A stretch of 64,000 nt of DNA from Bacillota bacterium (GCA_023421955.1 JAEZSE010000042.1:1-64000), one strand, 5' to 3'. Positions 35,069 through 43,973 are shown, numbered from the stretch's first letter. Program-made: numbers and translations. The notes: generated by a model not told the origin, from the letters alone.

Positions 35069-36532
35069 ATGAACCCAAACCTCCCCATCACCCCCGGCCC
35101 CTTTGAGGGCACCGTGGATAGCCTCAAGAATTTTGTGTGCCCGGATTGGTTCCGCGACGCCAAGTTCGGCATCTGGAGCCATTGGGGCCCCCAGTCGGTG
35201 CCGATGTATGGCGACTGGTATGCCCGCAACATGTATGTGGAGGGCAGCGACCAATACCGCTACCACTGGCGCACCTACGGCCACCCGTCCAAGTTCGGCT
35301 ATAAGGACATTGTGAAGCTTTGGAAGGCCGAACAGTTTGACCCGGCGGCATTGATGGACTTGTATGTGGAGTCCGGCGCCCGCTATTTCGTGGGCCAGGC
35401 GATGCACCACGACAATTTCGACAACTTCGATTCGGCTCACAACCCCTGGAATTCCACCAAGGTGGGCCCGATGAAGGACATCTGCAAGCTGTGGCAGGCG
35501 GAAGCCAGGCGGCACGGGCTGCCCTTCGGCCTGTCGGAGCACCTGGGCGCGTCCTACACCTGGCTTTCCGCCTCTCATGGGGCGGATAAAGCAGGGCCTT
35601 ATGCCAGTGTGCCCTATGACGGTGCGGACCCAGCCAACCAGAGCCTCTATCGCGACAACGACAGCGAGCTGTTGATCACGGACGACAGCTGGCACTGGTA
35701 CACCAAAAACCCCCGCTACCATGCCGACTACTTCCGGCGCATCAAGGACGTGATCGACAAGTTCCAGCCGGACCTGCTCTATTCCGACGGCGAGGTGCCC
35801 TTCCATGAGACCGGCTACGCCATGGTGGCGCACCTTTACAACACCAGCGCCGCCAACCACGGCGGCGTGAACCGGGCCGTCTATAACTTCAAGCAGCACG
35901 GCGCCTACAACACCACCCCGGGCATCACGAAGATCGGCGTGCTGGACATTGAGCGCGGGCTTTCCGCCGACCCGCTGGCCGAGCCCTGGCAGGACGACAC
36001 CAGCCTGGGTGACTGGTATTATAACGTGCGCGACGTCTACAAGACCGCCAGCGACGTGGCCGACACGCTGGTGGACATTGTCTCCAAGAACGGCAACCTG
36101 CTGATGAACGTGACGCAGCTGCCCGATGGCACTATTGACGATGAGACCCGCTTCACGCTCAACCGTGTGGGCCGGTGGCTCAAAGCCAACGGTGACGGCA
36201 TCTATGGCACCCGCCCCTATCGCAGGCACAAGGAGGGCAAGACGGAGCTTTCCGGCGGTGCGTTCAAGGAGGACCGGGCAGACTGGCAGGCTTCCGACTA
36301 CCGCTTCACCCAGAAGGGGGATTCGGTCTATGCCTTTATGATGCGCGTGAAGGATGCCGATGCCGCTATTGTGCAGGCCTTTGGCAGAAACACCGAGAAG
36401 GAAATTGCCTCTGTGCAGGTCTCCGGCATCCCCGCTGCGTTTGTGCAGAAGGATGGCGCGCTGGTCGTTCAGCTTCCGACTGGCCTGGAAAAGGACATGC
36501 CTGTGTGTGTCAAGGCCACACTGGCCAAATAA
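35069..36532 (+). CDS. Alpha-L-fucosidase, GH29
   Basis: Hydrolyses terminal L-fucose from glycans. The 487-residue protein has the GH29 barrel: CPDWFRDAKFGIWSHWGPQSVP at about 24-45, QAMHHDNFDNFDS near 109, and PDLLYSDGEVPF near 245, whose Asp is the expected nucleophile. The start at 35069 has AGGAGAG before it. No signal peptide is present, so the enzyme is cytoplasmic and must act on imported oligosaccharides. It follows fucU, which handles its product. Confidence 0.92.
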   Translation: MNPNLPITPGPFEGTVDSLKNFVCPDWFRDAKFGIWSHWGPQSVPMYGDWYARNMYVEGSDQYRYHWRTYGHPSKFGYKDIVKLWKAEQFDPAALMDLYVESGARYFVGQAMHHDNFDNFDSAHNPWNSTKVGPMKDICKLWQAEARRHGLPFGLSEHLGASYTWLSASHGADKAGPYASVPYDGADPANQSLYRDNDSELLITDDSWHWYTKNPRYHADYFRRIKDVIDKFQPDLLYSDGEVPFHETGYAMVAHLYNTSAANHGGVNRAVYNFKQHGAYNTTPGITKIGVLDIERGLSADPLAEPWQDDTSLGDWYYNVRDVYKTASDVADTLVDIVSKNGNLLMNVTQLPDGTIDDETRFTLNRVGRWLKANGDGIYGTRPYRRHKEGKTELSGGAFKEDRADWQASDYRFTQKGDSVYAFMMRVKDADAAIVQAFGRNTEKEIASVQVSGIPAAFVQKDGALVVQLPTGLEKDMPVCVKATLAK

Positions 36533-36543
36533 TCATCGGCATT

Positions 36544-36580
36544 GGGGCAATCGGGGGCTTTCCCGGTTGCCTCATTCTTG
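36544..36580 (+). terminator. Terminator after the fucosidase
   Basis: GGGGCAATCGGG pairs with CCCGGTTGCCTC (12 base pairs with two G-U) around GGCTTT, followed by ATTCTTG. Confidence 0.65.
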
Positions 36581-36597
36581 CTCAGAATTTAGCAATT

Positions 36598-36669
36598 TGT
36601 GCGAATTCGCACACTGCCGGTGGTTCCTGTGACAATGGTCATTGTTTGAAATTGGCGAAGCTGTATAAT
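36598..36669 (+). promoter_or_regulatory. Palindromes and promoter before xylA
   Basis: TGTGCGAATTCGCACA (36598-36613) is a perfect 16-base palindrome. ACAATG-GT-CATTGT (36632-36645) is a second inverted repeat overlapping TTGTTT (36642-36647), which with TATAAT (36664-36669) makes a promoter with a 16-base spacer. Both differ from the GAAACGTTTC operators, so a second regulator is implied. Confidence 0.65.
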
Positions 36670-36768
36670 CTAAGGTGATCGTTTCCGAACCCGGCACAAT
36701 CCGGCCTTTGCGCACAGGATGCCTGCCGGCAGGAGAACACCAGAGATAGAAAGCAAAGGAGAATGGGC

Positions 36769-38091
36769 ATGAAAGAGTTTTTCCCCAATGTAAAAAAACT
36801 GGAAATGGTGCAGGACAAGAAGCAGACCGCGCTCGGCTTCCGCCGCTACAACCCCGATGAGATCATCGGTGGCAAAAAGGCGAAAGATCAACTGCGTTTC
36901 TCACTGGCTTATTGGCACACGCTCTGCGGCGCCGGCAACGACCCCTTCGGCACTGCCACCGCCAGCCGGCCCTGGGCAGGCATCACCAACCCCATGGCGC
37001 TGGCCGAGGCCAAGGTGGATGCCGCCTTTGAGATCATGCAGAAGCTGGGCATTGAGTTCTTCGCCTTCCACGACCGCGATGTGGCCCCGGAGGGCGCAAC
37101 GTTGGCCGAGACTAACAAGAACCTGGATGTGATCGTGAAGCGCATCAAGCAGCGCATGGACGAGACGGGCATCAAGCTTTTGTGGGCCACGGCTTCCTTA
37201 TTCACCAACCCCCGGTTCATGCATGGCGCCGCCACCAGCCCCAACGCCAACGTATATGCCTACTCCGCCGCGCAGGTGAAGAAGGCGCTGGAAGTCGCCA
37301 CAGAGTTGGGCGCCGCCGGCTACACCTTCTGGGGCGGCCGCGAGGGCTATGAGACGCTGCTCAACACCAACATGAAGCTGGAGCAGGACAACCTGGCCCG
37401 GTTCTTCCACATGGCTGTGGACTATGCCAAGGAGATTGGCTTTAAGGGTCCGTTCTACATCGAGCCCAAGCCCAAGGAGCCCACCAAGCACCAGTATGAC
37501 TTCGATGTGGCCACAGCGCTGGCGTTCCTGCGCGGTTATGGCCTCACCGATTATTTCAAGTTCAACGTGGAAGCCAACCACGCCACACTGGCCGGCCACA
37601 CGTTCCAGCATGATTTGCAGGTGGCCCGCATCAATGGCATGCTGGGCTCTGTGGACGCCAACATGGGCGACATGCTGCTGGGTTGGGACACCGACCAGTT
37701 CCCCACCAACCTCTACGACGCCACGCTGTGCATGGTTGAAGTCCTGAAGGCCGGCGGGTTCACCACCGGCGGTCTGAACTTTGACTCCAAGGTGCGCCGC
37801 GCCAGCTTCGAACCGGAAGACATCTTCCACGCTCATGCTGTTGGTATGGACTCCTTCGCGGTGGGCCTCAAGGCCGCCCACGCCATCATCGCTGACGGCG
37901 TGCTGGATAAGTTTGTGGAAGACCGGTACGCCAGCTATTCCACCGGCATCGGCAAAGACATCGTGGATGGAAAGGTCGGCTTCAAGGAACTGGAAAAGTA
38001 TGCCATGGCCAATGCCGACATGGGCCTGAAGTCCGGCCGGCAGGAGCTGCTGGAGACCATCCTCAACGAATACATCCTGAGTGTGAAATAA
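36769..38091 (+). CDS. xylA: Xylose isomerase
   Basis: Converts D-xylose to D-xylulose. The 440-residue class II enzyme has FAFHDRDVAPEG near 98 (catalytic His and Asp), the metal ligand region FNVEANHATLAGHTFQHDL near 263, and SVDANMGDMLLGWDTDQFP near 292. The ATG at 36769 has AAAGGAG seven bases upstream; the ATG at 36763 is too close. It has its own promoter. Together with the GH39 gene 30 bases downstream it forms a xyloside-using pair. Confidence 0.96.
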   Translation: MKEFFPNVKKLEMVQDKKQTALGFRRYNPDEIIGGKKAKDQLRFSLAYWHTLCGAGNDPFGTATASRPWAGITNPMALAEAKVDAAFEIMQKLGIEFFAFHDRDVAPEGATLAETNKNLDVIVKRIKQRMDETGIKLLWATASLFTNPRFMHGAATSPNANVYAYSAAQVKKALEVATELGAAGYTFWGGREGYETLLNTNMKLEQDNLARFFHMAVDYAKEIGFKGPFYIEPKPKEPTKHQYDFDVATALAFLRGYGLTDYFKFNVEANHATLAGHTFQHDLQVARINGMLGSVDANMGDMLLGWDTDQFPTNLYDATLCMVEVLKAGGFTTGGLNFDSKVRRASFEPEDIFHAHAVGMDSFAVGLKAAHAIIADGVLDKFVEDRYASYSTGIGKDIVDGKVGFKELEKYAMANADMGLKSGRQELLETILNEYILSVK

Positions 38092-38121
38092 TTAAACCGA
38101 CGCCAAATCACAGGAGGTTTT

Positions 38122-39561
38122 ATGAACATCACCGTATCCGCGGACAAGACCATCGGCCAGGTGAAACCCTATTGGACCAAATGCGTGGGCAGCTGCCACG
38201 CCTACACGGCTCTCCGGGCAGACTGGCGCGCCCAGCTCAAGACCTGCCGCGACGAGTTTGGCTTTGAGTATGTGCGCTTCCACGGCATCTTTGACGACGA
38301 CATGAGCGTCTGCCTGCGCAACAGTGACGGCAAGCTCGAGTATTCGTTCTTCAACGTGGATTCCATCTTCGATTACCTGCTGAGCATCGGCATGAAGCCC
38401 TTCATTGAATTGAGCTACATGCCCGAGGCGCTGGCCTCCGGCACAGACACGGTGTTCCACTACAAGGGCAACATCACCCCGCCCAAGGTCTATCAGGAGT
38501 GGGGCGACCTGTGCGGCGCGCTGGCGGCGCACCTGGTGGAGCGCTACGGCATCGACGAAGTGAGCACCTGGCCCTTCGAAGTGTGGAACGAGCCCAACCT
38601 GAGGGGCATGTTCTTCTCCGGCACGATGGAGGAGTACTTCGAGATGTACCGCTTTGCGGCGCTGGCGATCAAGAAGGTGAATGCCAGGCTTCCTGTGGGC
38701 GGCCCCTCCACGGCCATCAACGCGTGGCTGCCGGAGACGATTGAATTCTGCAAGAAGAACAACCTGCCGCTGGATTTCCTATCCACGCACCACTATCCCA
38801 CCGACGATGGCTTCGGCCTGGGCTGGGGTATGGAGGAGCAGATGGCCCGCGCCGACCGCGAGGTCTGCCACACCACGATGGTGAAGGCTGTGGAGGAAGC
38901 AGGCGATCTGCCGCTGTATTATTCCGAGTGGAACAGCTCCCCCAGCCCCCGCGACCGGTGGCACGACACCTCTTATTGCTCTTCGTTCATCGTGAAAACG
39001 GTGATGAACAACATGGGCCTGATCGAGCTGTATTCCTTCTGGACGTTCACCGACATCTTCGAGGAATGCGGTCAGAGCTCGGAGCCCTTCCACGGCGGTT
39101 TCGGCCTCATGAACATCCACAACATCCCCAAGCCCAGCTACCGCGCGTTCCAGCAGCTTGCCAAGCTGGTGGGCCAGCAGCTGGAGGCCACTGCGCAGGA
39201 CGTCAGCCCCTATGTGGACTTTGGTGCTTCCAAAGCTGACGGTAAGGTCACTGTGCTGCTCTCCAACCATAATGTGCTCTACGGGCCCATTGAGACGGCG
39301 AAGGTCAATGTGACCGTGAAGGGCATCAAGGGCGCGAAGGCTGCCAGCGTTACAAGGATCGACGAAGCCCACGCCAACCCCAAGAAGGCCTGGGTGGATA
39401 TGGGCAGCCCCACCTATCCCACCGCCGCGCAGATCGGCCAGCTGATGAAAGCCTCCGAGACGGCCGACGAGCCCGTTGCCCTCGCGCAGGGCGCCGATGG
39501 CGTCTCCTTCTCGCTGGAGCTGCCGCCGGAGGGCGTTGCGGCGGTCACCATCACGCTGTAA
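38122..39561 (+). CDS. Beta-xylosidase, GH39
   Basis: Releases D-xylose from xylosides. The 479-residue protein has the GH39 acid/base E157 in VWNEPN and nucleophile E269 in YSEWN, with the LSTHHYPTDD loop near 220. A beta-sandwich follows from about residue 360. No signal peptide, so it is intracellular. GGAGG is seven bases before the ATG. It is the last gene of the xylA transcript and is closed by a terminator. Confidence 0.92.
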   Translation: MNITVSADKTIGQVKPYWTKCVGSCHAYTALRADWRAQLKTCRDEFGFEYVRFHGIFDDDMSVCLRNSDGKLEYSFFNVDSIFDYLLSIGMKPFIELSYMPEALASGTDTVFHYKGNITPPKVYQEWGDLCGALAAHLVERYGIDEVSTWPFEVWNEPNLRGMFFSGTMEEYFEMYRFAALAIKKVNARLPVGGPSTAINAWLPETIEFCKKNNLPLDFLSTHHYPTDDGFGLGWGMEEQMARADREVCHTTMVKAVEEAGDLPLYYSEWNSSPSPRDRWHDTSYCSSFIVKTVMNNMGLIELYSFWTFTDIFEECGQSSEPFHGGFGLMNIHNIPKPSYRAFQQLAKLVGQQLEATAQDVSPYVDFGASKADGKVTVLLSNHNVLYGPIETAKVNVTVKGIKGAKAASVTRIDEAHANPKKAWVDMGSPTYPTAAQIGQLMKASETADEPVALAQGADGVSFSLELPPEGVAAVTITL

Positions 39562-39610
39562 CGGCTGCGTATTGCCTGCACCAGTGGCAGGCAGCGATTC
39601 CTATTTGCCC

Positions 39611-39650
39611 AAACCCACCGAACGCTCTGTCGTTTGGTGGGTTTTTCATT
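39611..39650 (+). terminator. Terminator after the GH39 gene
   Basis: AAACCCACC pairs with GGTGGGTTT around a 16-base loop, followed by TTCATTTCTTT. Confidence 0.8.
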
Positions 39651-39679
39651 TCTTTCCTGTCATATTCCCTGATTTGGGT

Positions 39680-39736
39680 TTGACTGGGGCGCAAACTGCG
39701 GTATAATGGAAATGCAAATGCGAATCATGTGCATTT
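39680..39736 (+). promoter_or_regulatory. Promoter and candidate Zur operator of the zinc operon
   Basis: TTGACT (39680-39685), 16 bases, TATAAT (39702-39707). Directly after the -10, 39710-39736 is a 27-base imperfect palindrome centred on 39723, with outer arms AAATGCA/TGCATTT and 10 of 13 positions paired. Size and place fit a Fur/Zur box. Confidence 0.7.
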
Positions 39737-39789
39737 AGGTGGATAAATTTGCATGGCCGTATATTCCATGTTTTGAGGTTGAGAATTTC

Positions 39790-40707
39790 GTGTTGAGACA
39801 AAATCGAAAAAGACTTGTTCCATTCCTCCTTGTGATCGTCCTTTTACTTGCCGGTTGCGCCACAAAGGCGCCGCAAACGTCCGGCAATGGCACTGCAAAG
39901 GGCAAGCTCACCGTCTATGCCAGCTTTTACCCCATGGCCGATTTCGCCAGGCAGGTGGGCGGCGATTTGGTGGATGTGGTCACCATGGTGCCCGATGGCA
40001 CCGAGCCCCACGACTGGGAGCCCACTGCTGTCGATGTGGCGGGGTTGGAGAAGGCTGCCGTGTTCCTCTATAACGGAGCTGGCATGGAGCACTGGGTGGA
40101 TGATGTGCTGGCCTCGCTGCAGAACAAGGCGCTGGTCGTCGTGGAGGCATCCAGGGGAATTGCGCTGCTGGAGGGCGATGCAAAGGGGCGCGACTCCCAT
40201 GTGTGGTTGGACCCAACGAATGCCAAGACCGAGATGGAGAATATCAAGCAGGCCTTTGCCCAGGCTGACCCGGAGCATAAGGGTGTTTATGAGGCCAACT
40301 TCGCCAAGGCTGCAGCCGAGTTGGACAAGCTGGATCAGGAGTTCAAGGCTGCGCTTTCCCCGCTCAAAAACAAAGAGATCATTGTAGCCCACCAGGCATT
40401 TGGTTATTTGTGTGATGCCTATGGGCTTAAGCAGGTTGCCATCGAGGGCGTATCTGCCGATGCCGAGCCCAATCCGGCCCGTGTGGCGGAGATCATTGAT
40501 TTTGCAAAAGAGCACAAGGTGAAGGTGATCTTCTTTGAGGAACTGGTCAGCCCCAAGGTGGCTGAGACCATTGCCAATGCCATCGGTGCCAAAACCGATG
40601 TGCTGAGCCCGCTGGAGGGCCTAAGCGATGAGCAGAAGGCTGCAGGCGGCAATTATTATTCTGTGATGAGGCAAAACCTGAAGGCGCTGGTTGCGGCGCT
40701 GCAATAG
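39790..40707 (+). CDS. znuA: Zinc ABC transporter substrate-binding lipoprotein
   Basis: Surface-tethered zinc-binding protein. It starts at GTG 39790 or TTG 39793 (the earlier frame start at 39739 would put the lipobox too far in) with GAGG upstream. The signal peptide and lipobox VIVLLLAGC lead to a lipid-anchored cysteine. Zinc ligands are the histidines in TEPHDWEP, DSHVWLDP and VAHQAFGYL and an acidic residue in FFEELVSP. The usual His-rich loop is short. It is the first gene of znuACB with a Fur-family regulator at the end. Manganese is the alternative metal. Confidence 0.9.
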   Translation: MLRQNRKRLVPFLLVIVLLLAGCATKAPQTSGNGTAKGKLTVYASFYPMADFARQVGGDLVDVVTMVPDGTEPHDWEPTAVDVAGLEKAAVFLYNGAGMEHWVDDVLASLQNKALVVVEASRGIALLEGDAKGRDSHVWLDPTNAKTEMENIKQAFAQADPEHKGVYEANFAKAAAELDKLDQEFKAALSPLKNKEIIVAHQAFGYLCDAYGLKQVAIEGVSADAEPNPARVAEIIDFAKEHKVKVIFFEELVSPKVAETIANAIGAKTDVLSPLEGLSDEQKAAGGNYYSVMRQNLKALVAALQ

Positions 40708-40715
40708 GAGAGTTT

Positions 40716-41480
40716 ATGCCCAATGTGATTGAAACGCTCGACCTGAGCTTCCGTTACGGCTCCGAGCCTTTGTTTTCAAGAGTCAACTTTGCTGTTTCCC
40801 AGGGAGACTTTGTCGCCATCATCGGCGCCAATGGCACCGGCAAGAGCACGCTTCTGAAGCTGCTGCTCGGTGAGCTCACGCCCACAGAGGGTGCCATTCG
40901 GCTGTTCGGGCAGGACTTGCGGCAGTTCCGCGATTGGCCGAAGGTGGGCTATGTGCCGCAGGCCGCTGCGGCCAATACAGCTGGGTTTCCGGCCACCGCC
41001 GATGAAATCGTGATGGCCAGCCTCTACCCGCAGGTGGGGCTGATGCGCTTCGCCCGCAAACGGCATAGAGAGCTTGCCCGGCAGGCCTTGGAGCGGGTGG
41101 GCATGGCAGGATTTTCCCGGCGGCTCATCGGCGAGATGTCTGGCGGGCAGCAGCAGCGGGTGATGCTGGCCCGGGTGCTGGCCGGTGCTCCGGAGGTGAT
41201 GCTGCTGGATGAGCCCACCACCGGTGTGGATGCCGCCACGGTGGAGACGCTCTTCCAATTGTTGGCCGATCTGAACCGTGAAATCGGCCTGACCATTGTG
41301 ATGGTGACGCACGACATCGGGAGAGCCTCCCGCTACGTCACCAGGACGCTGTGCCTGGAGGAGGGTTCGATGGTGGAGTTGGGCCCGGCCCAGGTGCATG
41401 AGGAGCTGGCCCACAAACACAAGCATCCCCATCACAGCCACAGCGGGGAAGGAGATGGCCATGGGCATGCTGGAATATGA
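40716..41480 (+). CDS. znuC: Zinc ABC transporter ATP-binding protein
   Basis: ATPase of the zinc importer, 254 residues. Walker A is GANGTGKST near 40, signature MSGGQQQRVML near 143, Walker B VMLLDEPTTGVD near 165. The last 22 residues are an unusual histidine-rich tail (HKHKHPHHSHSGEGDGHGHA), likely metal-binding. That tail DNA overlaps the start of znuB by 20 bases and contains the znuB ribosome binding site. It begins eight bases after znuA. Confidence 0.93.
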   Translation: MPNVIETLDLSFRYGSEPLFSRVNFAVSQGDFVAIIGANGTGKSTLLKLLLGELTPTEGAIRLFGQDLRQFRDWPKVGYVPQAAAANTAGFPATADEIVMASLYPQVGLMRFARKRHRELARQALERVGMAGFSRRLIGEMSGGQQQRVMLARVLAGAPEVMLLDEPTTGVDAATVETLFQLLADLNREIGLTIVMVTHDIGRASRYVTRTLCLEEGSMVELGPAQVHEELAHKHKHPHHSHSGEGDGHGHAGI

Positions 41481-42294
41481 TTTTATGCGCCGTGCCTTTT
41501 TGGTGGGCGTGTTGTTGGCAATGATTATCCCCTGCATTGGCATGATTGTGGTGTTGAAGCGCCTCTCTATGGTTGGCGACGCGCTTGCGCACTCGTCGTT
41601 GGCCGGTGTGGCGGCAGGCCTTATTTTTGGCTTTAACCCCATTCTGGGCGCAATTGCCGGTTGTGTGGTTGCGGCGCTGGGCATCGAGGCCATCCGCAGG
41701 CGCATCCCGAAATACTCGGAGATGTCCATTGCCATTGTCCTGTCCGCCGGCGTAGGCCTTGCCGGCGTGCTATCCGGCTTTGTGCAAAACGCCGCCAATT
41801 TCAACAGCTTCCTGTTTGGCAGCATCGTGGCCATCAGCGACTTTGAGACGGTGTTGGTGGCAGTCGTGAGTGCAGCGGTGTTGCTGGGGTTTGTGCTGCT
41901 GTTCAAGGAGCTGTTTTATATCGCGCTGGATGAACGGGCGGCCCGGATGTCCGGTGTGCCGGTGGGCGCGATCAACTTTGTGTTCACAATCCTCACCGCC
42001 GTCACCGTGTCAGTGGCGGCCCGCACGGTGGGCGCGCTCATTGTGTCGTCGCTGATGGTGGTGCCGGTCGCCTGCGCCATGCAGTTTGGCAAAAGTTACC
42101 GCCACACGGTGCTGCTATCGGTCTTGTTTGCTGTGGCATTCATGATCTCCGGCCTCACACTGTCTTATTACATGGGCCTGAGGCCCGGCGGTACGATTGT
42201 GCTGGTGGGCGTGATCATGCTGGTGGCAGTGCTCATCGGCAAGCGGCTGTTTGCCCGCAAGAAGCCGGGTAAAGCGATCAGGGAGGTGGGTTGA
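41461..42294 (+). CDS. znuB: Zinc ABC transporter permease
   Basis: Membrane subunit of 277 residues with eight to nine helices, of the ABC-3 family: FMRRAFLVGVLLAMIIPCIGMIVVLKRLSMVGDALAHSSLAG at the start and MVVPVACAMQFG near 203. The ATG at 41461 has GGAAGGAG six bases before it. It overlaps znuC, and its stop codon overlaps the start of the regulator gene. Confidence 0.93.
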   Translation: MGMLEYDFMRRAFLVGVLLAMIIPCIGMIVVLKRLSMVGDALAHSSLAGVAAGLIFGFNPILGAIAGCVVAALGIEAIRRRIPKYSEMSIAIVLSAGVGLAGVLSGFVQNAANFNSFLFGSIVAISDFETVLVAVVSAAVLLGFVLLFKELFYIALDERAARMSGVPVGAINFVFTILTAVTVSVAARTVGALIVSSLMVVPVACAMQFGKSYRHTVLLSVLFAVAFMISGLTLSYYMGLRPGGTIVLVGVIMLVAVLIGKRLFARKKPGKAIREVG

Positions 42295-42702
42295 ATGGAG
42301 AAATGCAGCCACCCATGGCCGGAGGGCATCAAGCGAACCCGCCAGCGCGAGGCTGTGATGGAAGTGCTGTATCATGCGGAAAAGCCGTTGAGCGCCATGG
42401 AGATCTGCGGGCGCATCGAGGGCGGCGCGGCGTGGCTTTCCACGGTTTATCGCACACTGGAGCTGTTTGAGGCAAAGGGCATTCTCCACAAGCTATCTGT
42501 GCACAACAGCGACATGGCGGCCTATGAGCTGGCCCAAAGCCAGCACCGGCATTATGCCATCTGCCTGGGCTGCCACAGAATTGTTTCGATGGCGGAGTGC
42601 CCCATGGAAAAACTGGCGCCCGAGGTGGGCGAGACTGGTTTTCATGTAACAGGTCATAATCTGGAAGTCTACGGGTATTGCAAAGACTGTGACCGGAATT
42701 GA
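42295..42702 (+). CDS. zur: Fur-family regulator, probably Zur
   Basis: A 135-residue repressor with an N-terminal winged helix (RTRQREAVMEVLYHAEKPLSAMEI, WLSTVYRTLELFEAKG) and a C-terminal metal domain. The histidines of QHRHYAICLGCHRIV, and the pairs CLGC and CKDC, form the regulatory and structural zinc sites. It starts at the znuB stop, so it is in the zinc operon. The operator-like palindrome at 39710 would let it shut the whole operon, including itself, when zinc is plentiful. Zur is inferred from context; PerR or Fur are alternatives. Confidence 0.85.
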   Translation: MEKCSHPWPEGIKRTRQREAVMEVLYHAEKPLSAMEICGRIEGGAAWLSTVYRTLELFEAKGILHKLSVHNSDMAAYELAQSQHRHYAICLGCHRIVSMAECPMEKLAPEVGETGFHVTGHNLEVYGYCKDCDRN

Positions 42703-42722
42703 TTGCCGCTGATTCGAGCAAC

Positions 42723-43973
42723 TTATTCCGCCTGAATCGTTCGCTCTTCCAGCATCACAACGCGGTTGCGCCCCTCTGCCTTGGCTTGGTAGAGTGCTTT
42801 GTCCGCCATGTCGAGGCATCTTGCCACATCGCTTTTGTCCTTTACAAAAAGCGTGCCGGTGCCGATGCTCACGGTCACATGCCCCTGGCTGGCATCGCCG
42901 CCCCTGTGGATCGCCAGCGCGTTCACCCCGTTGTGTATGGTCTCTGCCACGGCGCGAATCTCTGGCATGTCCATGCCGAACGCCGCATAGACAAACTCCT
43001 CACCGCCCCAGCGCACCGCAGAATCGGTTGTGTGCTGCACAGCGGCTTCAATTTGTTTTGCCACGGCTTGTAGCACCTCATCGCCTTTGCTGTGGCCCAT
43101 GGTGTCATTAAACTGCTTGAAGTTGTCCAGGTCGATCATCAGCATCGAGAGAGGCTTGCCCACTACGTCCTGCTCGTCAAACATCCGGTCGATAAAGTGG
43201 CGAAATCCATGGCGGTTGGGCAGGCCCGTCAGCTCATCGAGCAGCGATAGCTGCACCAATTGCCGGTTGGCGTCGGCCAACTGCAGGTTCATCCGGCGGT
43301 TGCGTTCTATTTCCTGTTCTAGTTGCTCGTTGGTCTTTTGTAGCAGCAACAGGTTTTGATAATCGGCCGTGTGTTTGCGGTAAAGTATCCTGGATGCCGC
43401 CCATGAGACGGCGATGAAAATGATCAGGTTCACAGAATGGCCCACCAGAATGTCTTTGGACGGCTGGCAGTACGGCAGCCCGGCTGCCAGGATCATGACC
43501 GATGACACAAAGGGGATCAGCATTCTCCGGCTCGGCAGGCTGTAGGTCACCGAACAGATGATCATGTTGACCATAAAAGCCGTCAGGCTGCCATAGAGCC
43601 GCTGATCCATCAGCGTTACGGCGCTGCCCCAGCACATCATCAGCGTGACATAGGCCGTCACAAGCCACTCCTGGCGGACAACCCGGCGGTCTGGCACGGC
43701 AGCGGAGAGGCCGGTCTGCCGGAGGACAAGATAGAACACCCCGTTGATCAAAAACATCAGCAAATACATGATGAAATAGGAATGATACCAGAACCGGTCA
43801 TCCACATTCAATGCAGATGCTCCGATGGTCACGAGGATCAGGCACGCCTCAAACGCAATCACAAGAAGGGCGAGCACACGCCCCCGGCGAATGTTATCCG
43901 CCAGTGTGTGCCGCCGCAGGGTGTCGCGATCCTCATTGGGGATGTTTGCGCCTCGTTTGATCGATGGCTTCAT
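42723..43973 (-). CDS. Diguanylate cyclase with multi-helix membrane sensor
   Basis: Makes cyclic di-GMP. The 416-residue protein has five to six membrane helices (about 25-195), a short coiled coil with NEQLEQEIERNRRMNLQLAD near 210-235, then a GGDEF domain at 245-410. The catalytic motif is RWGGEEF. Five residues before it the usual RxxD inhibitory site reads HTTD, so product inhibition at the I-site is probably absent. No EAL domain. The ATG at 43973 with GAGG is preferred over GTG 43991. It converges on zur. Confidence 0.9.
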   Translation of the reverse strand: MKPSIKRGANIPNEDRDTLRRHTLADNIRRGRVLALLVIAFEACLILVTIGASALNVDDRFWYHSYFIMYLLMFLINGVFYLVLRQTGLSAAVPDRRVVRQEWLVTAYVTLMMCWGSAVTLMDQRLYGSLTAFMVNMIICSVTYSLPSRRMLIPFVSSVMILAAGLPYCQPSKDILVGHSVNLIIFIAVSWAASRILYRKHTADYQNLLLLQKTNEQLEQEIERNRRMNLQLADANRQLVQLSLLDELTGLPNRHGFRHFIDRMFDEQDVVGKPLSMLMIDLDNFKQFNDTMGHSKGDEVLQAVAKQIEAAVQHTTDSAVRWGGEEFVYAAFGMDMPEIRAVAETIHNGVNALAIHRGGDASQGHVTVSIGTGTLFVKDKSDVARCLDMADKALYQAKAEGRNRVVMLEERTIQAE

